DNA of 64,000 nucleotides from Nesterenkonia lutea (lineage in GTDB: Bacteria > Actinomycetota > Actinomycetes > Actinomycetales > Micrococcaceae). Numbering within the stretch: the first letter of the stretch is position 1; each line of letters begins with the position of its first letter. Both the position numbers and the translations under genes were made by a program. The stretch spans positions 1,736,001 through 1,800,000 of the forward strand of contig NZ_JADBED010000001.1 in the NCBI RefSeq assembly GCF_014873955.1. The letters are read 5' to 3'. The notes under the pieces were generated by a model. It did no database searches. It saw nothing but the letters and a program-made list of their open reading frames with translations, and was not told the origin of the DNA. Positions 41,635-52,817 of the stretch are shown here, piece by piece.

Positions 41635-41657
41635 GTCGAGTCCACAGAGAGGCCCCG

Positions 41658-42719
41658 ATGAGCCCCCGAGCTGATCGTCCCATCACCGTCACGCGCAAGG
41701 TGCACCGCCGTCGTCGTCGAGCCCGGGCGCTCATGGCGATCACCGTGGTGGCGGCCGTGGTCGCGGCCACCGGCTACGGGGCGTGGCAGTTCATCGAGGA
41801 GAACGAGTATCTCCTCGACGAGCGCTGTCAGGTCACCCTCGGCGAGACCGAGCACCGCCTGACGCCCGCCCAGACCTACTCGGCCGCCCACCTCGCCGCC
41901 GGGGCCGCTGATCGCGACATGCCGGTGCAGGCGGCGACCCATGCCCTGGCCATCTCGCTGCAGGAGGCGCAGCTTGAGGACCACGCCGACCCGGAGGACG
42001 CCGAGCCGGCTGAGACGGACTCCTCGGAGGCCGAGGAGTCCGCCGAGGCCGAGGAGGACCAGGCCCCTGTGGAGCCCGTGCTCTTCGCCGGCGGAGGTGC
42101 GCAGTGGGACGCCGTGGAAGCCTCGAGCACCGTCCCGAGGACCTCGGCGGACTTCTACCAGGAGCTGTCCGACAGCAGCCGCGGGGAGGGAGAGGCCGAG
42201 CTGGAATGGTCCCCCGAGCTCGGCCTGGACGAGGCCGCCGAGGCGCTGAGCCGCCCGCACAATCCCACGTTCTACCCCCAGCACGGTGAGCTCGCCCGAG
42301 CCTTCGCCCGCCCGCTCACCGGGATGCAGCCGCTGGTGATGACCTGTCAGCTGAGCCAGATCGACGTGCCCGGACCTGACCCCCAGGGCCTGGCTGAGGA
42401 GCTGGGCGCCACGCTGCCGAACCTTCTCGGCGAGGACGCCGTCGCGGTGGAGGGATCCGGCGAGAGCGGAACGGTCACCGTGGGGATCGAAGACGTCGAT
42501 GCCGAGGCCGGCGTGCATGATCCGGTCACCGAGGCGAGCTCCGAAGATCGCACCGATCCGCTGTGGCTGGTGGCCCACTGGGCCGTGGCGGCCGCGGAGA
42601 CCTATGGCGTGCAGTCGGTGCATGCGGGGACCCACGAGTGGCAGCGCGACTCCGGCCGCTGGGAACGCGTGGAAGAGGCCAGCGATGAAGCGGTGGAGAT
42701 CAGCTTCTCCCGCCCCTGA
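41658..42719 (+). CDS. Unrecognised single-pass membrane protein, acidic
   Basis: 353-residue protein I cannot assign to a family. The N terminus is very basic (VHRRRRRARA), followed by one hydrophobic segment (about 26-44) that would leave the rest outside. The extracellular part is strongly acidic, with a stretch of Glu/Ala/Ser/Asp at about 108-135, and later LTGMQPLVMTCQLSQIDVPGPD and WLVAHWAVAAAETYGVQSVHAGTHEW, the latter two resembling conserved blocks of an uncharacterised actinobacterial family near dapD. Two Cys (about 57 and 234) could form a disulfide. AGAGAGG precedes the ATG; it follows dapD by 24 bases. Confidence 0.75.
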   Translation: MSPRADRPITVTRKVHRRRRRARALMAITVVAAVVAATGYGAWQFIEENEYLLDERCQVTLGETEHRLTPAQTYSAAHLAAGAADRDMPVQAATHALAISLQEAQLEDHADPEDAEPAETDSSEAEESAEAEEDQAPVEPVLFAGGGAQWDAVEASSTVPRTSADFYQELSDSSRGEGEAELEWSPELGLDEAAEALSRPHNPTFYPQHGELARAFARPLTGMQPLVMTCQLSQIDVPGPDPQGLAEELGATLPNLLGEDAVAVEGSGESGTVTVGIEDVDAEAGVHDPVTEASSEDRTDPLWLVAHWAVAAAETYGVQSVHAGTHEWQRDSGRWERVEEASDEAVEISFSRP

Positions 42720-42723
42720 AACA

Positions 42724-42798
42724 CGTTGAGCGGCGCATTCTCCGAGCAGTCGGGGGGCCTCTTCGGCCTTGACCAGTCGGAGAATCCGCCGCTCAGCG
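42724..42798. repeat. Dispersed inverted repeat, copy 4
   Basis: 75-bp element, left arm CGTTGAGCGGCGCATTCTCC, right arm the complement of CGCTGAGCGGCGGATTCTCC, two mismatches in 21. It lies between the convergent hypothetical gene and gltA, 4 bases after the former's stop and 16 before the latter's. Confidence 0.75.
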
Positions 42799-42813
42799 CG
42801 AGGGAGAGGAGGT

Positions 42814-44097
42814 TCAGACTCCCGGGTAGTGGCGCTCGGGCTCGCCGATGTAGAGCTGGCGGGGCCGGCCGATCTTGGTGGAGGGATCCTCGATCATCTC
42901 GCGCCACTGGGCGATCCAGCCGGGCAGCCGACCCAGTGCGAAGAGCACGGTGAACATCTTCTCCGGGAAGCCCATGGCCTTGTAGATCAGGCCGGTGTAG
43001 AAGTCCACGTTCGGGTAGAGCTTGCGCTCGATGAAGTAGTCATCCTCCAGCGCCTTCTGCTCCAGGCGCTGGGCGATGTCGAAGAGCTCGTCATCGCCGC
43101 CGAGCTTGGCCAGCAGGTCATCGGCGACGCCCTTGACCACGCGGGCGCGCGGATCGTAGTTCTTGTAGACACGGTGTCCGAAGCCCATGAGCCGGACGCC
43201 GTCCTCCTTGTTCTTGACCTTCTCCATGAAGGCCTCCGGGCTGACGTCACCGGACTGGATCTGGCGCAGCATCTTCAGCACGGCCTCGTTGGCGCCGCCA
43301 TGGGCGGGGCCGTAGAGGGCGTTGATCCCGGCGGAGACCGAGGCGAAGAGGTTCGCCTGCGAGGAGCCGACCAGGCGCACTGTGGAGGTGGAGCAGTTCT
43401 GCTCGTGGTCCGCGTGCAGGATCAGCAGCATGTCCAGGGCCTTGACGATGTCCGGGTCCAGATCGTACTGCTCCGAGGGCACGCCGAAGCAGCCGCGGAG
43501 GAAGTTCTCCGTGAGCGTGAGGTTGTTGTCCGGGTAGAGCATCGGCTGACCGATGGACTTCTTGTACGCGTAGGACGCGATCGTGGGGACCTTCGCCAGC
43601 AGGCGGCGCGTGGATCGCTCCACGTGGTCGTTGTCGAAGGGGTCCAGCGAGTCCGGATAGTAGGTGGACAGCGCGGAGACCGCCGAGGAGAGCACCGGCA
43701 TGGGGTGGGCGTCGCGGGGGAAGCCGCCGAAGAAGTCGCGGAGCTCCTCGTGCAGAAGCGTGTGACGTCGGGTCACCTGGTCGAACTCGGTCAGCTGCTC
43801 CTGGGTGGGCAGCTCGCCGTAGATCAGCAGGTAGGAGACCTCGAGGAAGCTGGAGTGCTCCGCCAGCTGTTCGATCGGGTAGCCGCGGTAGCGCAGGATT
43901 CCCTCATCGCCGTCGATGTAGGTGATCGCAGACTTCGCATTCGCCGTGTTCATGAATCCGGGGTCATAGGTGACAGCGCCGGTGGTTGCGCGCAGCGGCC
44001 CGATATCGAGGCCGTCATTGCCCTCGACCGAGGACAGCACCGGTAGTTCCAGATCGCCCCCCTGGTAGCTCAGGCGGGCAGGAGTCTGCTCAGTCAT
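42814..44097 (-). CDS. gltA: Citrate synthase
   Basis: Type II (hexameric, NADH-sensitive class) citrate synthase, entry step of the TCA cycle. The 427-residue protein has DEGILRYRGYPIEQLAE, LHADHEQNCSTSTVRLVGSSQANLFASVSAGINALYGPAHGGANEAVL with two catalytic His residues, and GFGHRVYKNYDPRARVVK with the third conserved His-Arg element, plus the catalytic Asp in VDFYTGLIYKAMG. ATG 44097 has AAGGAG at 5 bases; an upstream ATG at 44118 is in frame but lacks a site. Ends next to repeat copy 4. Confidence 0.97.
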   Translation of the reverse strand: MTEQTPARLSYQGGDLELPVLSSVEGNDGLDIGPLRATTGAVTYDPGFMNTANAKSAITYIDGDEGILRYRGYPIEQLAEHSSFLEVSYLLIYGELPTQEQLTEFDQVTRRHTLLHEELRDFFGGFPRDAHPMPVLSSAVSALSTYYPDSLDPFDNDHVERSTRRLLAKVPTIASYAYKKSIGQPMLYPDNNLTLTENFLRGCFGVPSEQYDLDPDIVKALDMLLILHADHEQNCSTSTVRLVGSSQANLFASVSAGINALYGPAHGGANEAVLKMLRQIQSGDVSPEAFMEKVKNKEDGVRLMGFGHRVYKNYDPRARVVKGVADDLLAKLGGDDELFDIAQRLEQKALEDDYFIERKLYPNVDFYTGLIYKAMGFPEKMFTVLFALGRLPGWIAQWREMIEDPSTKIGRPRQLYIGEPERHYPGV

Positions 44098-44220
44098 GGG
44101 TCTCCTTATCAGACACACTAGGGGGACATCATGACAAACCTACCGTGTGGTCACGGCCGGCTGCCAGTTGTGTCCTGGTTCACCACACGTCGTGCGGACT
44201 TCTGGGGTCACACGCTCTGA

Positions 44221-45414
44221 TCAGCCGCGCAGGCGCTGCGCCGCCGCAGAGATCCGCTCGTCTGTGGCGGTCAGCGCCACCCGGATGTAGCCGTTGCCGC
44301 GCTCCCCGTAGAACACCCCGGGGCCGACCACGATTCCGCGTTCAGCCATCTGCTGCACGAGCGACCAGGTGTCCTCGGCCGTGGCCGGCCGTGCATCAGG
44401 CTGTGCGTCTGACTGCACGGCAGCCGGGGCCCTCCGGCACCAGAGGTAGAGCCCGGCCTGGGAGTCCTCGATCTGCAGCCCCGCGGCCTGCAGCGCCGGC
44501 ACCATCAGCGCACGACGGCGGCGGTAGACCTCCCGCTGAGCGCTGACGTGGGCGTCGTCGTCCAGTGCCGCGGTCAGGGCCGCCTGGATCGGGGCCGGGA
44601 CGATCATCCCGGCATGTTTGCGAGTGTTCACCAGTCCGGCGATCAGCTCGGGGCAGCCGGCGGCGAAGGCCGCCCGGTACCCGGCCAGATTGGACTGCTT
44701 CGAGACGGAGTACACGGCGAGCAGGCCGCGGTGATCGCTGGCCCCGGTGGCGGGGTCGGTGCCGCATACCCGAGGGTCCAGCAGCGAGGGGACATCGTCG
44801 TCCGCCACCTCCCAGGGCAGCTCGGCGTAACACTCGTCGGAGGCCACCACCGCGCCGATGCGGCGGCCAAGCTGCACCACGGAGCGCATCCACTCGACGC
44901 CGGCCACCGCTCCGGTGGGGTTCGAGGGCGAGTTGATCCAGATCAGCCTGACCCGCTGCAGGGTCTCCTCGTCCAGGCTGAACGGGTCATCGGTGGCGAT
45001 CGGGGTGGCCCCGGCGATCTGGGCGCCGATGTCATAGGTCGGGTAGGCCACCAGCGGGCGCAGCACGACGTCGCCCGCGCCGGCCCCTGCGCGGGCGCCG
45101 AGGCCCAGCAGCGTGGGCAGCCAGGCGACCAGCTCCTTGGAGCCGACGGTGGGCAGGATGTTGATCGGATCAAGCCCCGCGACCCCGCGCCGGCGGGCGA
45201 ACCAGCCGGCGATGGACTCGCGCAGCGCTGCGGTGCCGTGGGTGGTGGGATAGCCAGGTGCATCGGCGGCAGCGGCGAGGGCCTGCTGGATCACCTCGGG
45301 AGTGGGATCCACCGGGGTGCCGATGGAGAGGTTCACGACCCCGTCGGGGTGGGTCTGCGCCTGCTCCACATAGGGAGCCATCGCGTCCCAGGGATACTCA
45401 GGAAGAGTGAGCAT
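44221..45414 (-). CDS. dapC: Succinyldiaminopimelate aminotransferase DapC
   Basis: PLP-dependent class I aminotransferase, 397 residues, converting N-succinyl-2-amino-6-ketopimelate in the succinylase DAP route. It starts LTLPEYPWDAMAPYVEQAQTHPDGVVNLSIGTPVDPTPEVIQ, typical of actinobacterial DapC, and has NSPSNPTGAV (about 162-171), DECYAEL, and the PLP lysine in YSVSKQSNLAGYRAAF (about 240). It lies 90 bases after fdxA on the same strand, the usual order fdxA-dapC in actinobacteria, and completes with dapD and dapE three steps of one pathway within 5 kb. Confidence 0.95.
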   Translation of the reverse strand: MLTLPEYPWDAMAPYVEQAQTHPDGVVNLSIGTPVDPTPEVIQQALAAAADAPGYPTTHGTAALRESIAGWFARRRGVAGLDPINILPTVGSKELVAWLPTLLGLGARAGAGAGDVVLRPLVAYPTYDIGAQIAGATPIATDDPFSLDEETLQRVRLIWINSPSNPTGAVAGVEWMRSVVQLGRRIGAVVASDECYAELPWEVADDDVPSLLDPRVCGTDPATGASDHRGLLAVYSVSKQSNLAGYRAAFAAGCPELIAGLVNTRKHAGMIVPAPIQAALTAALDDDAHVSAQREVYRRRRALMVPALQAAGLQIEDSQAGLYLWCRRAPAAVQSDAQPDARPATAEDTWSLVQQMAERGIVVGPGVFYGERGNGYIRVALTATDERISAAAQRLRG

Positions 45415-45504
45415 TCAGGCCTCCGCCGAGATGGGTGGTGCCGTGGCTGACTCCGCCGGGGCGGCCGGTCCAGCGGCGGGCGCCACGGATTATCAAGCCG
45501 AGGA

Positions 45505-45825
45505 TCAGTGCTCCTGCGGGGGCAGTGCGGCGACGATCTCGTGATCCTTGGGGATCAGCCCGACCTTCGCGGCGCCGCCGGGTGAGCCGACCTCGTCGAA
45601 GAACTCGACATTGGCCCGGTAGTACTCGGACCACTGCTCCGGGGTGTCATCCTCGTAGTAGATGGCCTCCACCGGGCAGACGGGCTCACAGGCTCCACAG
45701 TCCACACATTCATCGGGGTGGATGTAGAGCATCCGGTCACCCTCATAGATGCAGTCCACAGGACATTCATCGATGCAGGCCTTGTCCTTCAGATCCACGC
45801 AAGGAAGGGCGATGATGTACGTCAT
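45505..45825 (-). CDS. fdxA: 7Fe ferredoxin FdxA
   Basis: 106-residue ferredoxin with one [3Fe-4S] and one [4Fe-4S] cluster. The cysteine pattern CVDLKDKACIDECPVDCIYEG and then CVDCGACEPVCPVEAIYYEDD shows the two clusters, with the N-terminal set having the CxxDxxCxxxCP arrangement of the 7Fe type. The tail WSEYYRANVEFFDEVGSPGGAAKVGLI is conserved in the family. It transfers electrons in central metabolism or to cytochromes P450. ATG 45825 is preceded by GAGGAG; TAGAAA upstream is a possible -10. Confidence 0.96.
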   Translation of the reverse strand: MTYIIALPCVDLKDKACIDECPVDCIYEGDRMLYIHPDECVDCGACEPVCPVEAIYYEDDTPEQWSEYYRANVEFFDEVGSPGGAAKVGLIPKDHEIVAALPPQEH

Positions 45826-45862
45826 GGACTCCTCAGTCTTTCTACGAGTGCGTGTCTAGAGT

Positions 45863-46353
45863 CTACCGAGATGCGAAGCGGTCGCGCACAACGATCCACT
45901 TGACCAGGATCATGGCGAGCACGGTGACCAGCGCCGCGCCCAGCCACCAGATCAGCGAGGCCAGCGTGGGCCCGGGCAGCAGCGCCATGGCCTCCGGGCT
46001 GTAGGGCACCACGAGCTGATCAGGGCCGGGCCAGAGGTAGGCGATGGTGGCCACGGTGAAGGTGGACACGCCCATCACCATCGGCTCGACCAGGGAGCCG
46101 CTCTTCAGACCCGCCCAGAGCTGCGCCAGGAGGCACATGACCAGCGCTAGCAGCGCGCCCCAGGGGATCACGATGCCGGTCTCGGTGGGGCCGAGGACCA
46201 GGATGTTGCCGTGCAGGACGGTGCCCAGGATTCCGAGCACCACCCCGGCGGAGAAGCAGACTCCCAGCAGCACGGGGCTGCGGGAGGAGCTTCTCCGCGG
46301 GGGTGCGTCCTGAGGCGGCGCCCCCGAAGGGGCGGTCTCCTGCAGCGCGGACA

Positions 46354-46354
<1 letters not shown>
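45863..46354 (-). CDS. Four-helix membrane protein of unknown function
   Basis: 163 residues with a hydrophilic Pro/Ser/Ala N terminus and four hydrophobic helices (about 28-50, 62-84, 93-110 and 130-152), ending in a basic ILVKWIVVRDRF. I recall similar proteins in the same place (between typA and fdxA) in related actinobacteria, but no function is known. Its ATG overlaps the typA stop codon in TAATG, so it is translationally coupled to typA. Confidence 0.72.
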
Positions 46355-48300
<1,946 letters not shown>

Positions 48301-48594
48301 AAGTGGGGCAACGCCTTCCATAGAGGAGATGTGACTTCGTGGATCGGTGTCAGGTCCTGACTCGTCCGTGTCACGTCATGTTTCATCAGTGTTCAACAGT
48401 GTGGATTCGGGTGGGTCAGAGCGCACGCCAACGCGGCTGTGTCGCGACCACACCATTCAAGTGTACGGCCTCGGGGCCGCGAGCCCGGCAATGAGATGCA
48501 TCACGGGGCTCGCGGACGGGGGCCCCGGGGCAGGTCCCCCGGGGCGAGCGGAGCTTTTCGCGGCACGTGGGCGGCGGCTTGCGGCGGCTGGGGG
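48301..48594. promoter_or_regulatory. typA upstream region and opp operon end
   Basis: About 290 bp. For typA (minus strand) TACACT at 48465-48460 is a candidate -10, leaving a leader of about 150 bases. Just upstream on that strand is a 9-bp inverted repeat, CGCGAGCCC-N19-GGGCTCGCG (48478-48514). Nearer oppF is another GC hairpin (GCCCCGGGG arms around 48531-48555) without a T-run, a possible weak terminator of the opp operon. Confidence 0.4.
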
Positions 48595-49647
48595 CTATGT
48601 CCCGGCGGGGATCACACGCTCATTCGGGCCGGCGTGATGGCAGGCGGCGGCCTGTGTGATCCGGCCCCGAGAGATGAGTTCCGGCTCATCGGTGGCGCAC
48701 ACCTCGGTGGCCTTCCAGCAGCGCGTGCGGAAGCGGCAGCCCGAGGGCGGGTTCGCCGGGTTCGGCGGATCGCCCTGAAGCACGATCTGCTGGCGCTGAC
48801 CGCGCAGGGTCGGATCCGGCACCGGCACGGCGGAGAGCAGCGCCTGGGTGTAGGGATGCGCGGGCTCGGAGTAGATCTCCTCCTGCGTGCCCAGCTCGAC
48901 GAGCTTGCCCAGGTACATCACGCCGACGCGGTCGGAGATGTGCCGCACCACGGAGAGATCGTGGGCGATGAAGATGTAGCTCAGCCCGAACTGCTTCTGC
49001 AGGTCATCGAGGAGGTTCATCACCTGCGCCTGGACGGAGACGTCCAGGGCGGAGACGGGCTCGTCGCAGATGATGACATCCGGGTTCAGCGCGAGTCCGC
49101 GAGCGATCCCGATCCGCTGGCGCTGTCCGCCGGAGAACTGGTGCGGGTACCTGTTGATGTGCTCCGGGTTCAGTCCGACCAGGGCGAGCAGCTCCTTGAC
49201 CCGGTTGCGGATGCCCTGCTTGGGCTTCTCCTCCGGGTGCAGCCGGAACGGCTCGGCGATGATGTCACCCACGGACATGCGCGGGTTCAGCGAGGTGTAG
49301 GGGTCCTGGAAGATGATCTGGATCTTGCGGCGGAGCCGGCGCAGCTCGTCACCCTTGACGGAGAGGAAGTCCTCGCCGCGGAACCTCACCGATCCGGCGT
49401 CGGGCTCCTCCAGGCGCATGAGCAGCTTCGCCAGCGTGGACTTGCCGCAGCCGGACTCTCCCACGATGCCCAGGGTCTCGCCTTCGCGCAGGTTGAAGCT
49501 GACCCCGTCCACGGCCTTGACGGCGCCGACCTTGCGCTGAAAGACGATCCCCTGCGTGAGCGGGAAGTGTTTGACCAGGCCATCGACCTCGAGCACCGAC
49601 TTCTTGTCGGCGAAGGGATCTGCCGGAGCAGGAACAGCGAGACTCAT
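48595..49647 (-). CDS. oppF: Peptide ABC transporter ATP-binding protein, OppF type
   Basis: 350-residue ATPase of the Opp/Dpp class. Walker [10 protein letters not shown] (about 61-69), Q-loop [14 protein letters not shown], signature [16 protein letters not shown], Walker [14 protein letters not shown]-loop FIAHDLSVV. The C-terminal oligopeptide-transporter extension [21 protein letters not shown], with its conserved Cys residues that may bind a cluster, confirms the family. Its ATG overlaps the oppD stop codon. Last gene of the operon; energises uptake together with OppD. Confidence 0.94.
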   Translation of the reverse strand: MSLAVPAPADPFADKKSVLEVDGLVKHFPLTQGIVFQRKVGAVKAVDGVSFNLREGETLGIVGESGCGKSTLAKLLMRLEEPDAGSVRFRGEDFLSVKGDELRRLRRKIQIIFQDPYTSLNPRMSVGDIIAEPFRLHPEEKPKQGIRNRVKELLALVGLNPEHINRYPHQFSGGQRQRIGIARGLALNPDVIICDEPVSALDVSVQAQVMNLLDDLQKQFGLSYIFIAHDLSVVRHISDRVGVMYLGKLVELGTQEEIYSEPAHPYTQALLSAVPVPDPTLRGQRQQIVLQGDPPNPANPPSGCRFRTRCWKATEVCATDEPELISRGRITQAAACHHAGPNERVIPAGT

Positions 49648-50741
49648 TCTGGTGCCTCCTCAGAGACTTCGATCATGCCCGCGCCGGTGGGCGACGGGCG
49701 ACGTGTCCGCGTGGCGGTGCCCGCGTAGACGTCCTCGGCGTAGTGGCAGGCGGAGAGGTGTCCGGGGACGATCTGGCGCAGCTCCGGGCGCTCGGTGGTG
49801 CAGCGATCGGTGGCGAACTCGCAGCGCGGATTGAACGGGCAGCCCGAGGGCAGCTCGGTCAGCGAGGGGGGCAGACCTGGGATCGCGCGCAGGCGGCCTC
49901 CCTCGTCGTCGATCCGGGGGATCGAGGACAGCAGGCCCTTTGTGTAGGGGTGTCCGGTCCTGCCGTAGATCTCGAAGACATCGGCGGCCTCCATCACGCG
50001 GCCCGAGTACATCACCGCGATCTTGTCGGCGACGTCGGCCACGACTCCCAGATCGTGGGTGATCAGGATGAGCCCCATGTTGAACTCGTCCTGCAGGTCC
50101 TTGAGCAGCCGCATGACCTGGGCCTGGACGGTGACGTCCAGTGCCGTGGTGGGCTCGTCGGCGATCAGCACATCGGGATCCAGGGCGATGGCCATGGCGA
50201 TCATGATGCGCTGGCGCATGCCCCCGGAGAACTGGTGGGGGTACTCCCCCGCGCGCTTCTCGGCGCCGGGGATGCCGACCCGCTGCATCATCTCCACCGC
50301 CTTGGCATTGGCCTCCCGGCGCTTCATGCCGCGGTGCACGCGGAACATCTCGGCGATCTGCCAGCCCACCGGCATGACCGGGTTCAGCGAGGACAGCGCG
50401 TCCTGGAAGATCATGGCGATCTTCCCGCCGCGCAGCAGGCGCCGGGACTCCTCGTTCATGCTCAGCAGGTCCTCGCCGCGATAGCGGATCTCCCCGCCGG
50501 CGATGCGCCCGGGCGGCATGTCCAGGATGCCCATGATGGTCTGGGCCGTCACGGACTTGCCCGATCCGGACTCGCCGAGGATCGCGAGGGTCTCCCCGGC
50601 GTGGAGGGTGAAGTTCAGGCCGTTGATGGCCTGGGCCACACCGGCCTTGGTGTGGAACTCCACCTGGAGGTCCTTGACCTCCAGCAGCGGGGCGTCGGTG
50701 GTGCCCGCGGAGACGCGGGCTGAGGTCTGGGATTCGGTCAT
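49644..50741 (-). CDS. oppD: Peptide ABC transporter ATP-binding protein, OppD type
   Basis: 365-residue partner ATPase. Walker [11 protein letters not shown] (about 48-57), Q-loop [14 protein letters not shown], signature [16 protein letters not shown], Walker [14 protein letters not shown]-loop LITHDLGVV, and the C-terminal [19 protein letters not shown] motif. ATG 50741 is preceded by GAAGGGCTGG; an in-frame ATG at 50795 would overlap oppC deeply. Between oppC and oppF on the same strand. Confidence 0.94.
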   Translation of the reverse strand: MTESQTSARVSAGTTDAPLLEVKDLQVEFHTKAGVAQAINGLNFTLHAGETLAILGESGSGKSVTAQTIMGILDMPPGRIAGGEIRYRGEDLLSMNEESRRLLRGGKIAMIFQDALSSLNPVMPVGWQIAEMFRVHRGMKRREANAKAVEMMQRVGIPGAEKRAGEYPHQFSGGMRQRIMIAMAIALDPDVLIADEPTTALDVTVQAQVMRLLKDLQDEFNMGLILITHDLGVVADVADKIAVMYSGRVMEAADVFEIYGRTGHPYTKGLLSSIPRIDDEGGRLRAIPGLPPSLTELPSGCPFNPRCEFATDRCTTERPELRQIVPGHLSACHYAEDVYAGTATRTRRPSPTGAGMIEVSEEAPE

Positions 50742-50754
50742 GGTGTCCAGCCCT

Positions 50755-51699
50755 TCACTTCTTTGCTTTGGGGTCGATGGCATCGCGGATGACATCGCCC
50801 ATGGTCATGAAGGCGAACACCGTGAGGCCCACGAAGATCACCGGGAACAGCAGCAGATGCGGCGCGACCTGCAGGAAGTCCTTCGCATCGGAGAGCTGCA
50901 GGCCCCAGGAGATGGAGGGCAGCTGCAGCCCCACGCCCAGGAAGGTCAGCGTCGCCTCGGCGCCGATGATGATGCCGGTGAACACGGTCGCGTAGCCGAT
51001 GACCGGGCCCAGCGAGTTGGGCAGGATGTGCCGGCGCATGATCGTGATGGGACCGGCTCCCAGCGCTCGGGCCGCCAGCACGTACTCGGAGTGCGCCACG
51101 GAGATCACCGAGCCGCGCATCAGACGCGTCATCGTGGGCCACATGAAGACGATGAGCACCAGCGAGACTTCGCGCACGCCGCGGACGTCGGAGGGCAGCG
51201 CGTTCAGGAAGACCAGCGCACCCAGGATGTAGGGCACTGCGAAGACCATGTCGGTGATGCGGGAGAGGACGGCGTCCACCCAGCCCCCGAAGAAGCCGGC
51301 GACGAGGCCCACGGCCACGGCGATGATGAAGGTGCCGATGGCCACGATGAAGCCCACCGCGATCGAGTTCCGGGCTCCGTAGATCACCCTGCTGTAGTAG
51401 TCACAGCCCTGGATGTCGGTGCCGAACCAGTGTTCGCCGGAGGGATCCTGCCGACTGCGGCTGAGCAGGCACTCGCGCGGATCGTTGTTGGTGAACAGCT
51501 GCGGGAAGATCGCCATCGTCAGGAAGATCAGCAGCAGCGCGGCCGAGATGATGAACCAGGGGTTCTTGCGCAGCGACCGCCAGGCGTCGACCCAGAGGCT
51601 CGCCTCCTCGACCTTCTTCTCTCTGCCGTTCTCCGCTGCGGGTTCCAGCGTGGAGTCGATCGGTTCGGTGCGTGCTTCAGCCTTGAACATCTCACTCAT
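50755..51699 (-). CDS. oppC: Peptide ABC transporter permease, OppC type
   Basis: 314-residue inner-membrane permease. A hydrophilic acidic N terminus (about 1-45) precedes six helices. HWFGTDIQGCDYYSRVIYGARNS is the OppC/DppC GTDxxGRD-like motif, and the EAA loop is seen as EYVLAARALGAGPITIMRRHILPNSLGPV. GAEATLTFLGVGLQLPSISWG is also typical. Its ATG overlaps the end of oppB by 8 bases, and its stop lies 13 bases before oppD. Confidence 0.93.
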   Translation of the reverse strand: MSEMFKAEARTEPIDSTLEPAAENGREKKVEEASLWVDAWRSLRKNPWFIISAALLLIFLTMAIFPQLFTNNDPRECLLSRSRQDPSGEHWFGTDIQGCDYYSRVIYGARNSIAVGFIVAIGTFIIAVAVGLVAGFFGGWVDAVLSRITDMVFAVPYILGALVFLNALPSDVRGVREVSLVLIVFMWPTMTRLMRGSVISVAHSEYVLAARALGAGPITIMRRHILPNSLGPVIGYATVFTGIIIGAEATLTFLGVGLQLPSISWGLQLSDAKDFLQVAPHLLLFPVIFVGLTVFAFMTMGDVIRDAIDPKAKK

Positions 51700-52618
51700 A
51701 GCGGATCCTTGGGTCGAGAAGGCCATAGATGAGATCCACGATGAGGTTGATGACCACGAAGAAGATCACAAAGAGGGTCACGACGCCGACGACGACGGTG
51801 CCCTCCTGGCCGAGGATGGAACGGTAGACCTGCTCGCCGAGTCCGGGCAGGTTGAAGATCGTCTCCACCACGATGGAGCCGCCCAGCATGCTGGCGAGGT
51901 CGGCACCGATGAAGGTGACCGCGGGGATGAGCGAGTTCCGCAGCCCGTGTCGCCCGATCACCCGGCTGCGCTTCATCCCCTTGGCGGTGGCGGTGCGCAC
52001 ATAGTCGGACTTCAGCGAGTCCAGCAGCTCTCCGCGGACCAGCCGCGCGAGGATGCCGGTGGAGACCGAGGCCATGGTCAGCGCGGGAAGGACATAGCTG
52101 GCGATCCCGTCATTGGCGCCGGCGATGGGAAAGAGCCCCAGGTTCAGACCGAAGACCAGCTGCAGCAGGAACCCGATGACCAGGGTGGGCAGCGCGACCA
52201 TGGCCACGGTGGAGACCTGCACGAAGCGGTCGAAGAAGCGATCGCGGTACAGCGCGGCGAGGATGCCGGCGATGATGCCCATGACGCCCTGGATGATGAA
52301 GGTCACCAGCGCGAGCGTGGCGGTGACCGGCAGCCGCTGGGTGATGATGTCCGTGACCGGTCGTCCGTTGAAGGTGGTGCCGAAGTCGGCGGCGGTGATG
52401 ATGCCCCAGACGTATTTGGCGTACTGGACCATGAAGGGGTCATCGAGGTTGTACTGCTCCCGGAGCGTCTCCCGGACGGCGTCGCTCATCGGCCGATCAC
52501 CGGCCAGGGCCCGGATCGGGTCCCCCGGGATGGCGAAGACCAGCGCGTACACGATCAGTGTGGCGATCAGGATGACGGGTATGAACTGGAGCAGACGCCG
52601 AATGATATAGCGGGTCAT
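51692..52618 (-). CDS. oppB: Peptide ABC transporter permease, OppB type
   Basis: 308-residue permease starting MTRYIIRRLLQFIPVILIATLIVYAL with IPGDPIRALAG, the OppB/DppB N terminus. The EAA loop is DYVRTATAKGMKRSRVIGRHGLRNSLIPAVT, and it ends GLLDPRIRYE as usual. Six hydrophobic helices. ATG 52618 has AAGGACAG upstream; the frame continues further 5' but without homology. About 200 bases separate it from oppA and hold a strong hairpin. Confidence 0.94.
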   Translation of the reverse strand: MTRYIIRRLLQFIPVILIATLIVYALVFAIPGDPIRALAGDRPMSDAVRETLREQYNLDDPFMVQYAKYVWGIITAADFGTTFNGRPVTDIITQRLPVTATLALVTFIIQGVMGIIAGILAALYRDRFFDRFVQVSTVAMVALPTLVIGFLLQLVFGLNLGLFPIAGANDGIASYVLPALTMASVSTGILARLVRGELLDSLKSDYVRTATAKGMKRSRVIGRHGLRNSLIPAVTFIGADLASMLGGSIVVETIFNLPGLGEQVYRSILGQEGTVVVGVVTLFVIFFVVINLIVDLIYGLLDPRIRYE

Positions 52619-52759
52619 TGCTGTCCTTGTGAGGTGCGGGCGGCGGCGCGGTCTGCGCCGAACGTCAGTCCCGAGGGAGAGGTCTTCTCCACACCGGGTC
52701 GACGCCGCGATCAATGATAGGGACTCGGGCTGGTTTCCCTGAATCCTGCGGCGGGGGCA

Positions 52760-52808
52760 GACCAAGGGCGCGACCTGTGCGTCTTCTGCACGGGCCGCGC
52801 CCCTGGTC
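52760..52808 (-). ncRNA. Hairpin between oppA and oppB
   Basis: On the minus strand GACCAGGGGCGCG..CGTGC pairs with GCAC..CGCGCCCTTGGTC around a 7-base loop, a long nearly perfect stem starting 9 bases after the oppA stop. It is not followed by a T-run. It probably stabilises the oppA part of the message or attenuates transcription into oppBCDF, giving more binding protein than permease. Confidence 0.5.
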
Positions 52809-52817
52809 CGGGGAGGA

